Source: an uncultured Bacteroidota bacterium (GTDB lineage Bacteria; Bacteroidota; Bacteroidia; NS11-12g; UBA9320). From it: a stretch of 64,000 bases of DNA. The notes beneath the pieces are model-generated. The model saw only the letters and a program-made list of their open reading frames with translations. It had not been told where the DNA came from and ran no database searches. Location of the stretch: positions 19,858-83,857 of the forward strand of contig CAJWLP010000003.1 in the NCBI GenBank assembly GCA_913043145.1. Direction: 5' to 3'. Made by a program: the position numbers and the translations under genes. Shown piece after piece: positions 1 to 9,147 of this stretch; the first letter of the stretch is position 1; the number at the start of each line of letters is the position of its first letter.

Positions 1-1502
1 TTCATGTCATGCGAGATTAGCAGATAAGTAAGTCCATTTTGTATTTTTAATTGATTAAGAAGATTAAGTATTTTTGCTTGGACACTTACATCCAAAGCAC
101 TAACAGCCTCGTCCAATACAATAAACTTTGGTTTTTTTGCCAGAGCCTTTGCGATGCAAATTCGCTGTCGTTGTCCTCCTGAAAATTCATGAGGATATTT
201 GTTAAAATCACTTTCTGATAGCCCCACAGTTTCAATAAGATCGACAGTTTTTTGTCTGATTTCGTGGGATTTTAAATTCGCTTCTGAAACTTGGTACACT
301 TCAGAAATAGCATCTCCGATTGAATGTTTTGGATTCAATGAAGAAAATGGGTCCTGAAATACCAATTGAATTTCTTTTGATAAATCAGATACAGTGTGTA
401 TATTTTTTCTATTCAAATTTATAGCTCCAGATGTTTCTTTCCATAAGCGTAAAATAATCTTAGCAATTGTACTTTTCCCACTACCACTCTCGCCAATTAA
501 ACCAACGATGTCTCCTTGATTAATATTTAAGCTGATTTTATCCAAGACGATTTGTTTGGTTTCTTTAAAAAAGTTTTTTTGAACATGGTATTTGCTAATA
601 TCTTTAAGTTCAAGTAGTATGTTCTCACTCGGCTTATTTATGGGGAGTTTTTGAGTTTTGGGGCTTTTATATTCGAGATTATCATCAATTTCAACAAGTA
701 AATCATTGATTTCTTCAAGAATGTTTCCTTTTTTACGATGTGAAGGCCTACTTTCTAATAGGGCTCTTGTATATGGATGTTTTGGAGAATTGAGAATTTT
801 GGTGGTTGTGTTTTGTTCTACAATCTCTCCTTGATACATTACAGCTATTTTATCTGCAAATTCGTTAAGTGATATCAAATCATGGGTTATGAATAGAATA
901 CCCATTTTTTCTTCATTACTTAATTTTTTCAATAAGGTGAGAATTTCTTTTTGAATGGCTATATCTAATGCTGTGGTAGGTTCATCAGCAATTAATAATT
1001 CAGGTTTTTTTGCTAGTGCCATTGCAATCATAACCCGTTGTCTCTGACCACCACTTAATTCGTGGGGGTAGCTCTTTGCGACTCGTTCAACATCATTTAG
1101 TTCTACTTTATTTAGCAATTCAAAAAGTGTCTCATTACTTTTTGAGGATGATGATTCTAGTATTTGACTCCCACATTGTATCAGTGGATTGAGAGCTGTC
1201 ATAGGCTCTTGAAAAATATAGGATATCTTTTCTTTTCTGATTGATTGTAACTGTTTGTCTGAACATTTAAGTAAATCAATCGATTCACTACCAGTGTAAT
1301 ATTCAACCGACCCTTTGTATATGGCATCATCAATTAATCGAGTTATGGACTGACTTGTTACAGATTTTCCACTTCCACTTTCTCCAATCAATCCAAGAAT
1401 TTCTCCTATATTTAGGAAGAAACTTATTCCTTTTACAGCCTCAAAGTCTTTCTCTTTTTGGTTGAATTTAACGGATAGGTTTTTTATATTAATTATTTTC
1501 AA
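1..1502 (-). CDS. Peptide/nickel-type ABC transporter, fused double ATPase (3' end cut by window edge)
   Basis: This protein supplies ATP hydrolysis for an Opp/Dpp-type importer at the inner face of the cytoplasmic membrane. Two complete ABC units lie in tandem, as in YejF or a DppD-DppF fusion. Each has a Walker A GESGSGKS and a signature (LSGGQRQR in the first, FSGGQRQR in the second), with Walker B regions ADEPTTALD and LDEAVSALD. The second H-loop (ISHD) sits at the left window edge, so only the C-terminal tail is missing. I place the start at a TTG (1500-1502), two bases after the stop of the upstream DUF4293 gene, which gives MKIINIKNLSVKF and suggests translational coupling. The permease and binding-protein genes are not in view. 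The substrate is inferred from family only. Confidence 0.88.
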   Translation of the reverse strand, partial: MKIINIKNLSVKFNQKEKDFEAVKGISFFLNIGEILGLIGESGSGKSVTSQSITRLIDDAIYKGSVEYYTGSESIDLLKCSDKQLQSIRKEKISYIFQEPMTALNPLIQCGSQILESSSSKSNETLFELLNKVELNDVERVAKSYPHELSGGQRQRVMIAMALAKKPELLIADEPTTALDIAIQKEILTLLKKLSNEEKMGILFITHDLISLNEFADKIAVMYQGEIVEQNTTTKILNSPKHPYTRALLESRPSHRKKGNILEEINDLLVEIDDNLEYKSPKTQKLPINKPSENILLELKDISKYHVQKNFFKETKQIVLDKISLNINQGDIVGLIGESGSGKSTIAKIILRLWKETSGAINLNRKNIHTVSDLSKEIQLVFQDPFSSLNPKHSIGDAISEVYQVSEANLKSHEIRQKTVDLIETVGLSESDFNKYPHEFSGGQRQRICIAKALAKKPKFIVLDEAVSALDVSVQAKILNLLNQLKIQNGLTYLLISHDM

Positions 1503-1504
1503 AA

Positions 1505-1987
1505 TTACCTCAATCTATCCATTGATCTGATGAGTTCTTCATCTTTTTTTATTCCGCGAAAAGCAAGCACATTAAATGATATTATTAATAAAATTAAGCC
1601 TAGACTAATTTTAAATGATGATGTCCCAGACGGACCAAAGTAATCCATTCCTAAGCTAAAGACGTACAATAAGCTAATCAAAAGACCTATAGCTAAAAAA
1701 TTTAGTGAGGTAAGTAATAATTGTAATTTTCTATTCTTAAAACTTAAAAGACTTACTATGCTTAGAATACCAATAATAGTTAGGCAGCTAATGATTAGCG
1801 TATTGCTTTCTGTTACAGAATGTTTCATTGGCTGGATGACAATCATTTCTGTCTTATTGAAAGATACTTCAACACGTTCAATCCCGTTTTCTTTTTCACT
1901 GGAATAGAATGGGATGTTTACAGTTGATAGGGTACCACAGATTACTATGATAGCTAAAAGAAATAAAGTCTGAGTTCTTTGCAACAT
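1505..1987 (-). CDS. DUF4293 family membrane protein
   Basis: This is a small integral membrane protein of unknown function, from a family I know only from Bacteroidota. It starts MLQRTQTL and has a first membrane segment at about residues 5-22. A short polar periplasmic loop with several Glu/Lys follows, then three more hydrophobic segments. It ends in the family's characteristic tail FRGIKKDEELIRSMDRLR. The reading frame stays open upstream, but the ATG at 1987 gives the family's usual N terminus. An exact Bacteroidota -7 element (TACATTTG, minus strand, 1994-2001) lies just upstream. The gene directly precedes the ABC ATPase and probably shares its transcript. No function can be inferred. 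Confidence 0.85.
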   Translation of the reverse strand: MLQRTQTLFLLAIIVICGTLSTVNIPFYSSEKENGIERVEVSFNKTEMIVIQPMKHSVTESNTLIISCLTIIGILSIVSLLSFKNRKLQLLLTSLNFLAIGLLISLLYVFSLGMDYFGPSGTSSFKISLGLILLIISFNVLAFRGIKKDEELIRSMDRLR

Positions 1988-2061
1988 ATATTTCAAATGT
2001 AAACATAAAGTCAGCTTTAGTGTTTTCATTTCTATAGAATTAGTCAGATATTGCCAACACA

Positions 2062-3540
2062 TTGAGATCATCCAATTCACTGAATTCCGTTATTTTAGGT
2101 TCTGGTATTGCCGGTTTAGCGTCAGCTATCAGATTAGCTGCCATGAAAGTAAAGGTTACCGTGTATGAAAAATCATCTACTTATGGAGGTAAGATGGGAG
2201 TATGGAAAAGCCAAGGTTATCGTTTTGACACTGGTCCATCACTGTTCACTATGCCCCAGTATGTATTTGATTTATTAACCATTGATGGACTTGATAATGT
2301 TCCGTTTGATTATGATGAATTAGATGTTTTGTGTAAATACTTTTGGGAGGATAACACCAAGTTGTCTGCGTACTGTGATCGAGAAAAATTAAAAAAGGAA
2401 TTCCATGATAAATTAGATGAAAATCCAAAAAATATTGATTCATTTCTTGATGACAGTGAAAGAAAGTATCAGATAACTAATCATGTTTTTTTAGAGAAAT
2501 CTCTACACAAATTAGGCACTTACTTGAGTTGGAACACTTTTAAAAGTTTTTTAAGTATTCATAAAGTAGGGGTTTTAAAAAAAATGCACATCGAAAATCA
2601 AAAACAATTTTCAAATTCAAAAACAATTCAGTTTTTTGATAGATATGCTACTTATAATGGCTCAAACCCTTATGAGTCGCCAGCTACTTTAAATATTATA
2701 CCGCATTATGAATTTGGTATTGGAGCGTATTTTCCGAAGAAAGGTATGCGATCTATTGTTGACGCTCTCTATGAAAAAGCAGTAAAATTAGGTGTTCAAT
2801 TTAATTTCAATACTGATGTGAATGAATTAGTCAAGGTTGATAAAGGATACAAGGTAAATCAGGAAGATTTGGTTTATGATATAGCTATTTGCAATATGGA
2901 CATTGCTTCTGCATCTCAAGGTCCATTAAAAAAGCTACTGAAAGCCCAAAATAGGCATTATAAACCAAGTAGTTCAGCTTTGATTTTTTATTGGGGTATT
3001 AAAAAGGAATTCAAGGATTTGGAACTTCACAATATCTTTTTCTCTGAAGATTATCGAAAAGAGTTTACATCGATATTTAAAAATCATACCATAGATGAAG
3101 ACCCAACAGTTTATGTTCAAATAAGTAGTAAGTGTAAGAAAGATGACGCACCTTCTAATTGTGAAAATTGGTTCGTTATGGTCAATGCACCTTATGTAGA
3201 AAATCAAGATTGGGGTCGTCTAATCAGTGAGACAAAAAAGAATATACTGACTAAGCTTAGTCGCATACTTGGTGAAGAAATAGAGAAAATGATTGAGGTT
3301 GAGCACATCCTTACACCACAAATGATTTGGGATAAGACGGGTAGCTATAAAGGTGCACTATATGGTTCTAGTTCCAACAACAAGATGTCAGCTTTTTTAA
3401 GGCATTCAAATTTTAATAAACATCACAAGGGTTTGTATTTTTGTGGTGGTAGTGTGCATCCAGGTGGAGGGATTCCTTTATGTTTGTTATCTGCAAAAAT
3501 TTCAACGGATATTATAAGTAATGATTTCAAGATTTGTTAA
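2062..3540 (+). CDS. crtD: Carotenoid desaturase of the CrtI/CrtD family, probably 1-hydroxycarotenoid 3,4-desaturase
   Basis: This is an FAD-dependent desaturase of about 492 residues that inserts double bases' equivalent double bonds into a carotenoid backbone, probably at the membrane surface. The N terminus holds the dinucleotide-binding fold GSGIAGLASAIRLA (about residues 12-25), followed by GGKMG and DTGPSLFTMP. The C terminus has the family motif HPGGGIPLCLLSAK. CrtI (phytoene desaturase) and CrtD share these motifs. I favour CrtD because the next gene is cruF, whose hydroxylated product CrtD enzymes desaturate in myxol and saproxanthin pathways, and because no crtB or crtE is adjacent. 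The start is a TTG at 2062, which places the nucleotide-binding motif at its usual distance. It overlaps cruF by 20 bases. Confidence 0.8.
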   Translation: MRSSNSLNSVILGSGIAGLASAIRLAAMKVKVTVYEKSSTYGGKMGVWKSQGYRFDTGPSLFTMPQYVFDLLTIDGLDNVPFDYDELDVLCKYFWEDNTKLSAYCDREKLKKEFHDKLDENPKNIDSFLDDSERKYQITNHVFLEKSLHKLGTYLSWNTFKSFLSIHKVGVLKKMHIENQKQFSNSKTIQFFDRYATYNGSNPYESPATLNIIPHYEFGIGAYFPKKGMRSIVDALYEKAVKLGVQFNFNTDVNELVKVDKGYKVNQEDLVYDIAICNMDIASASQGPLKKLLKAQNRHYKPSSSALIFYWGIKKEFKDLELHNIFFSEDYRKEFTSIFKNHTIDEDPTVYVQISSKCKKDDAPSNCENWFVMVNAPYVENQDWGRLISETKKNILTKLSRILGEEIEKMIEVEHILTPQMIWDKTGSYKGALYGSSSNNKMSAFLRHSNFNKHHKGLYFCGGSVHPGGGIPLCLLSAKISTDIISNDFKIC

Positions 3541-4147
3541 AACTAACTTTTTTACACTTTTACTAGTACCCTATGTTGTAGGGCTTATTGGTATTCTATT
3601 GCCTGTAACACGATCCTTCTTTCTAAGCTTAACCCCATACATGTTATTGTTTAGTTTTTTAATTGTCTATTTAGAAGAGGGGAGATGGGTTATTAGAAAT
3701 ATTTTGGCCATCCTTCTAATCCTATTATTTTCTTTTGGAATAGAGTACGTTGGGGTCAATTATGGATACCTATTTGGAGACTATAAATATGGAAGCATAT
3801 TAGGATTTAAATATTATCATGTACCAGTAATAATTCCTCTTACATGGGCAATGCTATCAATAGCAGCAAGAAGTTTGATAAATTTGGTAACAAACCAGTA
3901 TGTAATTTCCGCATTGCTATCAGCAATCGTCATTACAGCTTATGATTTTTTACTTGAGCTCGTTGCTGTTCGATTTGGTTGGTGGTGGTGGGCGAATGGT
4001 GAGATACCTATATTTAACTACATCTGTTGGTTTATATTCTCATTTATTTTTCAATTGTTATTTAGGAAAATTCCATCGATTACAGGCAGAAGTTACTGGA
4101 TGATATTTGTGCATTTATTGTTTTACTGGGTGCTCTTGCTAATGTGA
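3521..4147 (+). CDS. cruF: CruF-type carotenoid 1,2-hydratase (carotenoid biosynthesis membrane protein)
   Basis: CruF adds water across the terminal psi-end of a carotenoid such as gamma-carotene or lycopene, giving the 1-hydroxy group found in myxol- or saproxanthin-type pigments. The 208-residue protein is almost wholly membrane-embedded, with about six or seven hydrophobic segments. Family signatures visible are the GVNYGYLFGDYKYG stretch (about residues 80-95), a YHVPVIIPLTWAM segment, YDFLLE, and a Trp-rich GWWWWAN near residue 150. It begins inside the end of the crtD-like gene, which implies coupled translation and a joint job in end-group modification. The substrate is inferred, because the lycopene cyclase and phytoene synthase genes are outside the window. 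Confidence 0.85.
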   Translation: MISRFVKTNFFTLLLVPYVVGLIGILLPVTRSFFLSLTPYMLLFSFLIVYLEEGRWVIRNILAILLILLFSFGIEYVGVNYGYLFGDYKYGSILGFKYYHVPVIIPLTWAMLSIAARSLINLVTNQYVISALLSAIVITAYDFLLELVAVRFGWWWWANGEIPIFNYICWFIFSFIFQLLFRKIPSITGRSYWMIFVHLLFYWVLLLM

Positions 4148-4148
4148 A

Positions 4149-4577
4149 ATGAATATTCTTATATATATCATATTATTTACTATTAATTTTTTGAATATTT
4201 CCAGATGCCGTGAGGTCTATCAGTCTCAAGATAAAACTCGGGTAATTTCTATCCTAGAAGATTTGAACAACAAAGAGCTATTGTCTAAAGATGAGTTATG
4301 TTATAAATCAGTTTTTGAATGCATGAAGGCAGATTATGTTATGAACCCCTATCAAAAGCTTTCTTATTTTAATAAGGGATATAATAGTCTTAATACCCTA
4401 ATAGATGAGAATAAATCCAATGTTGAGTATCGCTATCATCGTTATATGATAGAAAAACATGCTCCGTCATGGCTTATTGAGGATGATCACACTCAGATAG
4501 ATAAAGAATATATTATCATGAACATAACAAAAAAACAACCAATGTATTCATTCATCATGGATACCATTAATAACTAA
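4149..4577 (+). CDS. Unrecognised protein, probably exported, in the carotenoid gene group
   Basis: I do not recognise this 142-residue protein. It opens with a hydrophobic stretch (about residues 2-18) that could be a signal peptide or single membrane anchor. An acidic, helical, soluble region follows, rich in Tyr and Asn. Notable parts are NVEYRYHRYMIEKHAPSWL (about residues 95-113) and a His/Asp-containing DDHTQIDKEY just after it. The start codon lies one base after the cruF stop, so it is almost certainly cotranscribed with crtD and cruF and may act on the pigment or its membrane. There is no catalytic signature I can name. Confidence 0.7.
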   Translation: MNILIYIILFTINFLNISRCREVYQSQDKTRVISILEDLNNKELLSKDELCYKSVFECMKADYVMNPYQKLSYFNKGYNSLNTLIDENKSNVEYRYHRYMIEKHAPSWLIEDDHTQIDKEYIIMNITKKQPMYSFIMDTINN

Positions 4578-4592
4578 CTATTTTTGAATTAA

Positions 4593-5792
4593 ATGAAACG
4601 AGCATATATTGTTGATGCGGCAAGAACTGCAGTAGGTAAATTTGGAGGGACTTTAGCTTCTCAGAGACCTGACGACCTAGCAGCTGAGGTTATTAAATCT
4701 CTAATGTTAAGGAATTCAAATGTAGATCCTGCAGATATAGAGGATGTTGTTTTGGGTGCTGCAAATCAAGCAGGCGAGGATAATCGTAATGTAGCTCGAA
4801 TGAGTTCGCTACTTGCAGGCTTGCCTTATACTGTGCCAGGGCTAACGATTAACCGTCTCTGTGCAAGCAGTTTACAAGCTATTGCAGATGTATCAAAGAA
4901 TATAGCAGTAGGTTATGGAGATGTTTATATAGCAGGAGGTGTTGAAAGTATGTCTAGAGCTCCATTTGTACTTCCAAAATCTGAGTCAGCATATAGTCGG
5001 TCAAATAAAATATATGATACTTCAATCGGATGGAGATTTATAAATCCTAAACTATCGAAGATGTATCATCCCTATGCAATGGGTGAGACCGCTGAAAATA
5101 TTGTCGATAAATACCAAATAACTAGAGTTGAGCAAGATGAATTTGCTCATCATTCACAGTTCAAGTATGAAACAGCTCATAATTCAGATAAATTTTCAGA
5201 TGAAATTATTCCAATCACGATACCCCAAAGAAAATTAGAGGATATTATCTTTAATAAAGATGAACATCCCCGTATGAGTTCAGTTGAAGTTCTTGGTAAT
5301 TTAAGAGCAGCTTTTAAGGATGGCGGTTCCGTAACTGCAGGGAACTCATCAGGAGTTAATGATGGAGCTGCTGCTTTAATGGTAGTTTCCGAAGAAGCAC
5401 TAAAACGATACAATTTAGAACCAATAGCAGAAATTGTCTCAAGTGCAGCAGTAGGAGTATCTCCAGATATTATGGGTATTGGTCCAGTAAACGCAACATT
5501 TAAAGCCCTAGAAAGAGCTGGAATTTCTATACAAGATATTGATTTAGTAGAGTTGAATGAGGCTTTTGCAGCTCAGTCAATCGCTTGTATAAGAGACCTA
5601 GCCATTGATCCTGAAATTATTAATGTAAATGGTGGATCGATTGCAATTGGTCATCCTTTAGGTGCCTCTGGTGCACGAATTGCAAGTACATTGATTCATG
5701 AACTTAAAAGACGTAAGACTGCGAAATATGCATTGGCTACTATGTGTGTTGGTGTAGGGCAGGGGGTAGCAGTGATTTTTAAGAAATGCTAA
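4593..5792 (+). CDS. Thiolase family acyl-CoA acyltransferase, PcaF/PaaJ-like
   Basis: This is a degradative thiolase that cleaves a 3-oxoacyl-CoA with CoA to release acetyl-CoA. The length (399) and all three catalytic regions are intact: the nucleophilic Cys in NRLCASSLQAI (about residue 90), GHPLGASGAR carrying the catalytic His, and CVGVGQG with the second Cys near the C terminus. The stretches ANQAGEDNRNVARMS and YDTSIGWRFINP are what I associate with 3-oxoadipyl-CoA thiolases (PcaF, PaaJ) rather than plain FadA. No other phenylacetate, ketoadipate or beta-oxidation gene is adjacent, so the substrate remains open. It lies 15 bases after the unknown carotenoid-group gene and ends at a strong terminator. 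Confidence 0.88.
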   Translation: MKRAYIVDAARTAVGKFGGTLASQRPDDLAAEVIKSLMLRNSNVDPADIEDVVLGAANQAGEDNRNVARMSSLLAGLPYTVPGLTINRLCASSLQAIADVSKNIAVGYGDVYIAGGVESMSRAPFVLPKSESAYSRSNKIYDTSIGWRFINPKLSKMYHPYAMGETAENIVDKYQITRVEQDEFAHHSQFKYETAHNSDKFSDEIIPITIPQRKLEDIIFNKDEHPRMSSVEVLGNLRAAFKDGGSVTAGNSSGVNDGAAALMVVSEEALKRYNLEPIAEIVSSAAVGVSPDIMGIGPVNATFKALERAGISIQDIDLVELNEAFAAQSIACIRDLAIDPEIINVNGGSIAIGHPLGASGARIASTLIHELKRRKTAKYALATMCVGVGQGVAVIFKKC

Positions 5793-5803
5793 CTTATTTT
5801 AGA

Positions 5804-5842
5804 TCAAAAAAAAAAGAGGACCAAATCGGCCCTCTTTTTTTT
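5804..5842. terminator. Bidirectional intrinsic terminator between thiolase and gldN
   Basis: An A-run leads into AAGAGG (5814-5819), a short loop containing a further CC/GG pair, then CCTCTT (5831-5836) and a T-run. Because both strands give a GC-containing stem followed by T residues, it can end both the plus-strand carotenoid/thiolase transcript and the minus-strand T9SS transcript that converge here. Confidence 0.85.
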
Positions 5843-5853
5843 GTTCTTTATTT

Positions 5854-6687
5854 TTAGTATTCCCAGAGATCGTGTTCTAGTATGAATAACTCATTCTTGA
5901 TTCGATCACTCTCAAGCAGTGCTTCTACACCATCATCTCTGAATTCCTCAAGCATCGAAATATCTAGGTCATACATGTTACTTTCTTTGACAATATAACT
6001 ACTGAACTGCCTCATTTGGAACCAATGGTCAAAGCTCATTCTAGCGGCATCATTTTTACCGTTAAATACTTCTTCTTGAGATAGCTTGTCTCTCAAGTCA
6101 TCCATTTTCAACCAGTATAGAGGAATTTCACCTAATTCCACGCCAGACTCTGTTAATGGACTAATCAGCGGGGCTATAGCGATAATTCTAGCCTTAAAGT
6201 CAGAATAATTATAATCAAAAATCCAATCTTCCATAAGTCTGTATTTAACAAAATCAGAAGGCTCTTGAGTTTCAACAACTGTAGTTTGAACTAAATCGTA
6301 AGGATCATCTGGGTTATCAGGATTAGGAACCATTACTGTTGTTTCAATACTGATTTCTTTCATGATATCCTCAGGAGTCTTAATAGATGTTAGAGAATCG
6401 TTAGCATAAGCAGTTAATTCACCATTCATTGCAGCGTTCCAAACAAGAAGATAGAAAGGGTTTCTAGGCCAGTGCATTACCTTGTTTTGCTTTTCTCTGA
6501 CATCAATAACTCGATGAATACGCTTACTCCATTTAACATTTGCTTCACGGATATAGCGATAAGGAACAGCTTTACGTTCTTTCACAGCTGTGTGTGGGAA
6601 TGTAAAATCTTCGAATTTACTTATTTGTGCCTTAGACGCAGAGGTCATAAGGAAAATAGTCATGCATATTATAAGTATTCTATTCAT
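5854..6687 (-). CDS. gldN: Type IX secretion/gliding motility protein GldN (PorN)
   Basis: GldN is a periplasmic partner that forms rings with the lipoprotein GldK at the outer membrane and links it to the GldLM motor of the T9SS. The protein begins MNRILIICMTIFLMTS with a signal peptide ending near ASKAQ. It contains the family stretches MHWPRNPFYLLVW (about residues 75-87), EDWIFDYNYSDFKARIIAIAP (quoted here only by its ends, about residues 160-180) and DHWFQMRQFSSYI (about 225). I chose the ATG at 6687 because the longer frame would put 14 polar residues before the signal peptide. It is last in porP-gldK-gldL-gldM-gldN and ends at the shared terminator. Confidence 0.95.
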   Translation of the reverse strand: MNRILIICMTIFLMTSASKAQISKFEDFTFPHTAVKERKAVPYRYIREANVKWSKRIHRVIDVREKQNKVMHWPRNPFYLLVWNAAMNGELTAYANDSLTSIKTPEDIMKEISIETTVMVPNPDNPDDPYDLVQTTVVETQEPSDFVKYRLMEDWIFDYNYSDFKARIIAIAPLISPLTESGVELGEIPLYWLKMDDLRDKLSQEEVFNGKNDAARMSFDHWFQMRQFSSYIVKESNMYDLDISMLEEFRDDGVEALLESDRIKNELFILEHDLWEY

Positions 6688-6733
6688 ATCTTTAATCTCG
6701 ATTCTGCAAAATAACGAATTATTTCTCAATAAA

Positions 6734-8311
6734 TTATTTAATAGTGATAATGATTGGACTCAAATTGGCTTTAAAACCATATTTTGCTTCCTTGGCTCGT
6801 ATACCTTCTATTAAAATTCTGTCTCCTTTTTTAGCTGATCTAATCAAAGATTTCATTCGATTAGTTAAAGCTCCACTAGAACTATTTTCCATAACGGGAG
6901 GTTTTCTCTTGTATGCCATGATTAGCTTAAATCCTTGTACTCTGTAGTTTAGATTGTAAGCAAAACCGGCACCCATAGATGCAATAATTGAGGATTGAGC
7001 AGATACAGATGCCTTTCCTTTGGGGAGGCCATCATTCGGAATACCTCCTAATTGAGCTCTTGGTTGAGGCAAACTTCTAACTCTAAATTTCTGTGATCCA
7101 ACAACCTTTGATTTTCCATCTCTTGTTATAGAGGCAGTAATTCTTACTTCTCGACTTGTACTGCTTGGAACTTTCGCATTGTATTTACCTCCACCCAGTG
7201 ATTTTAAATTTAATCCAGGAGCAGACACTCTTACATCAGAGGCAGCAAACCCAGGGACAGAGATCGACATCGGGTTATCAATGCCTTTGTAAAGAAGATT
7301 CATTTCAGTAGCTGCAATGGTTGCTGCAGGTTTAAATACGGTAAATTCATCTGCGAATTCAAATTCTTGAGGTCCTTCAGGTCCATTGACAACTATTTTA
7401 CCAGCAAAGGTTTTGATGCCAATACCACCTGCAAGTTGTGTGTATTTACCAACACCACCATCAACATTTATACTTGTTCCATCAACGGTAATTTGTGGAT
7501 CACTTTTAGAATCAGAAGCAACCAATAATATATCTGCTTCGTATGGTTCGCCTTGCATCACATAATTTGATTTTGCTAGGACTTTGGCTTCGAGCTTGTC
7601 AAATTTGTAATCTGTTGCATCAATTCTACTTGCTAATTTTTCTAAAACATTAGCCTCTAGAGATTTAGCATCATTTTTGATTCTTGAAAGAACCGCCATA
7701 AGACCAGCTGCGGGAACGTGTTCAAGGTTTTGAGACACCCATGTCCCTTTACCACCAGTAGGTTCTTTAGCCCAAAGTTGACAAGATGCTTTGACCTCAT
7801 CATAAACTTCGTTGGTTTTGATATTGTATAGTGTATCAGACAAATCAGGTTTAAGAATATTAAGCATATCCTCTCTTGCCTTATTTATTTTGTCTTGAAA
7901 TTCTTTTCCATGACCTTCATTGACAAAATAATTGGCATGCTTTTCCATTTGGTCAGCAGCTAACATTTCACCTTCTTCATTTCGAGCTTCATCACCACCA
8001 TAAAGGGTTTCAGTTGTAGAAATTAAATTATTTACATATTTTACAAAATCGTTAGCAATGGTTTGAGTTTTGCGAGCTCGTTCAATGTAAGGTTTAGTTT
8101 TTAAAGGATTTTCATCACTTGATTTTTGAAGTGCAGCGAACGTTGCCTTGTTTTTAGCGTCAATATTTAAAGCCGCATTATTAAAACTTTGTTCGAATAG
8201 GTGAAAAGATTTTAAAATCTCTTTCGATACGTTTAGGGCAAGAAGAGCCATGAGTACAAGGTACATCATGTTAATCATCTTCTGCCGCGGGGATAATTTA
8301 CCTCCAGCCAT
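6734..8311 (-). CDS. gldM: Type IX secretion/gliding motor protein GldM (PorM)
   Basis: GldM is the rotor-like half of the proton-driven GldLM motor. One N-terminal transmembrane helix sits in the GldL pentamer and a long periplasmic shaft of several domains reaches GldK/GldN. The sequence has the short cytoplasmic start MAGGKLSPRQKMINMMYLVL, with Arg9 and Tyr17 at the positions known to matter in characterised GldM. A membrane helix follows to about residue 32, then a coiled, helical region and beta-rich domains to residue 525, the usual length. The last domain includes YRVQGFKLIMAYKRK. Spacing to gldL is 35 bases and to gldN about 46 bases. Confidence 0.96.
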   Translation of the reverse strand: MAGGKLSPRQKMINMMYLVLMALLALNVSKEILKSFHLFEQSFNNAALNIDAKNKATFAALQKSSDENPLKTKPYIERARKTQTIANDFVKYVNNLISTTETLYGGDEARNEEGEMLAADQMEKHANYFVNEGHGKEFQDKINKAREDMLNILKPDLSDTLYNIKTNEVYDEVKASCQLWAKEPTGGKGTWVSQNLEHVPAAGLMAVLSRIKNDAKSLEANVLEKLASRIDATDYKFDKLEAKVLAKSNYVMQGEPYEADILLVASDSKSDPQITVDGTSINVDGGVGKYTQLAGGIGIKTFAGKIVVNGPEGPQEFEFADEFTVFKPAATIAATEMNLLYKGIDNPMSISVPGFAASDVRVSAPGLNLKSLGGGKYNAKVPSSTSREVRITASITRDGKSKVVGSQKFRVRSLPQPRAQLGGIPNDGLPKGKASVSAQSSIIASMGAGFAYNLNYRVQGFKLIMAYKRKPPVMENSSSGALTNRMKSLIRSAKKGDRILIEGIRAKEAKYGFKANLSPIIITIK

Positions 8312-8346
8312 AATTTTATTTATTTAATTTTTAATTATGTGAAAGA

Positions 8347-8997
8347 TTAATTATTTGGTCTCATTGCATTCAACATGCCACCATATACTTTATTCAAGTT
8401 TTGTATGTTTTGGTCGAAGCTAATTAGACTATCGTTCAAGGTAGAATTAATACTTGCTACTTTTGAGGTTGTTTCTTTGAAATTTTCTGTAGTTTCAGAT
8501 AAGCTATCTAAAGCAGTTATAGCACGTGTGTATGATGTACCCATACCGATAATTTGCTCATTTGCCTTGTGAATGTTATCAGCATATTCTTTTGTTGCAA
8601 TTGTAGCTCCTGATAAATCAGCCATAGAGCTTACATTCGACGAAAGTGATTTAAGACCTGTGCCAAGACCTTCTATAAGTTCAGGACCTACTTTTGCTTC
8701 GTTAAGCATTTGGTCTAGTTGCTGTGATACTGTGCCTGATTTCTTTGAGGAATCATCACCCTCCATGCCCGCAAGTTCTGGATGAACAAGACTCCAATCC
8801 CATTCTTCATGTAGTGGTTCAAATGCAGATAAGGCAAATATAAATGCCTCAGTACCCATACCCAAAATAAGCATAGCGTCTGCACCTGGGAGGTGAAGTA
8901 TTTTAAATAATGCACCAACAATTACTACTGCAGCACCTAACCCGTAGGCCATTGCCATAATTTTTTTACCTGATTTTGATTCAAAGAAATTTGCCAT
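8347..8997 (-). CDS. gldL: Type IX secretion/gliding motor protein GldL (PorL)
   Basis: GldL is the inner-membrane stator-like half of the proton-driven T9SS motor. With the start at the ATG at 8997 (MANFFESKSGKK) there are two membrane helices, about residues 13-34 and 40-60. Glu50 lies in the second helix, in GMGTEAFIF, at the position of the buried glutamate thought to relay protons. A long cytoplasmic helical tail rich in Ser/Thr follows. The reading frame stays open a further 12 codons upstream, but that extension is Lys/Leu-rich and not family-like. An exact -7 element (TATATTTG, minus strand) at 9031-9038 suggests an extra promoter inside the cluster. Confidence 0.95.
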   Translation of the reverse strand: MANFFESKSGKKIMAMAYGLGAAVVIVGALFKILHLPGADAMLILGMGTEAFIFALSAFEPLHEEWDWSLVHPELAGMEGDDSSKKSGTVSQQLDQMLNEAKVGPELIEGLGTGLKSLSSNVSSMADLSGATIATKEYADNIHKANEQIIGMGTSYTRAITALDSLSETTENFKETTSKVASINSTLNDSLISFDQNIQNLNKVYGGMLNAMRPNN

Positions 8998-9030
8998 AAT
9001 TTTTAATTTTAATGTTTTTAATAATTTTTT

Positions 9031-9038
9031 CAAATATA
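9031..9038 (-). promoter_or_regulatory. Possible -7 element of an internal gldL promoter
   Basis: The minus strand reads TATATTTG, an exact match to the Bacteroidota TAnnTTTG element, about 35 bases before the gldL ATG. No clear TTTG -33 element is visible at the usual spacing, so this is tentative. It would let gldLMN be expressed apart from gldK. Confidence 0.3.
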
Positions 9039-9147
9039 TGATGCATATTGTTATGCGAATAGATTAAAAATGTCATTTTTAAACATTTAATTCTATTATG
9101 TCTATAAAATTAATTTAGATTGCTATTAAAGTGCAAGCCAAATAAGC

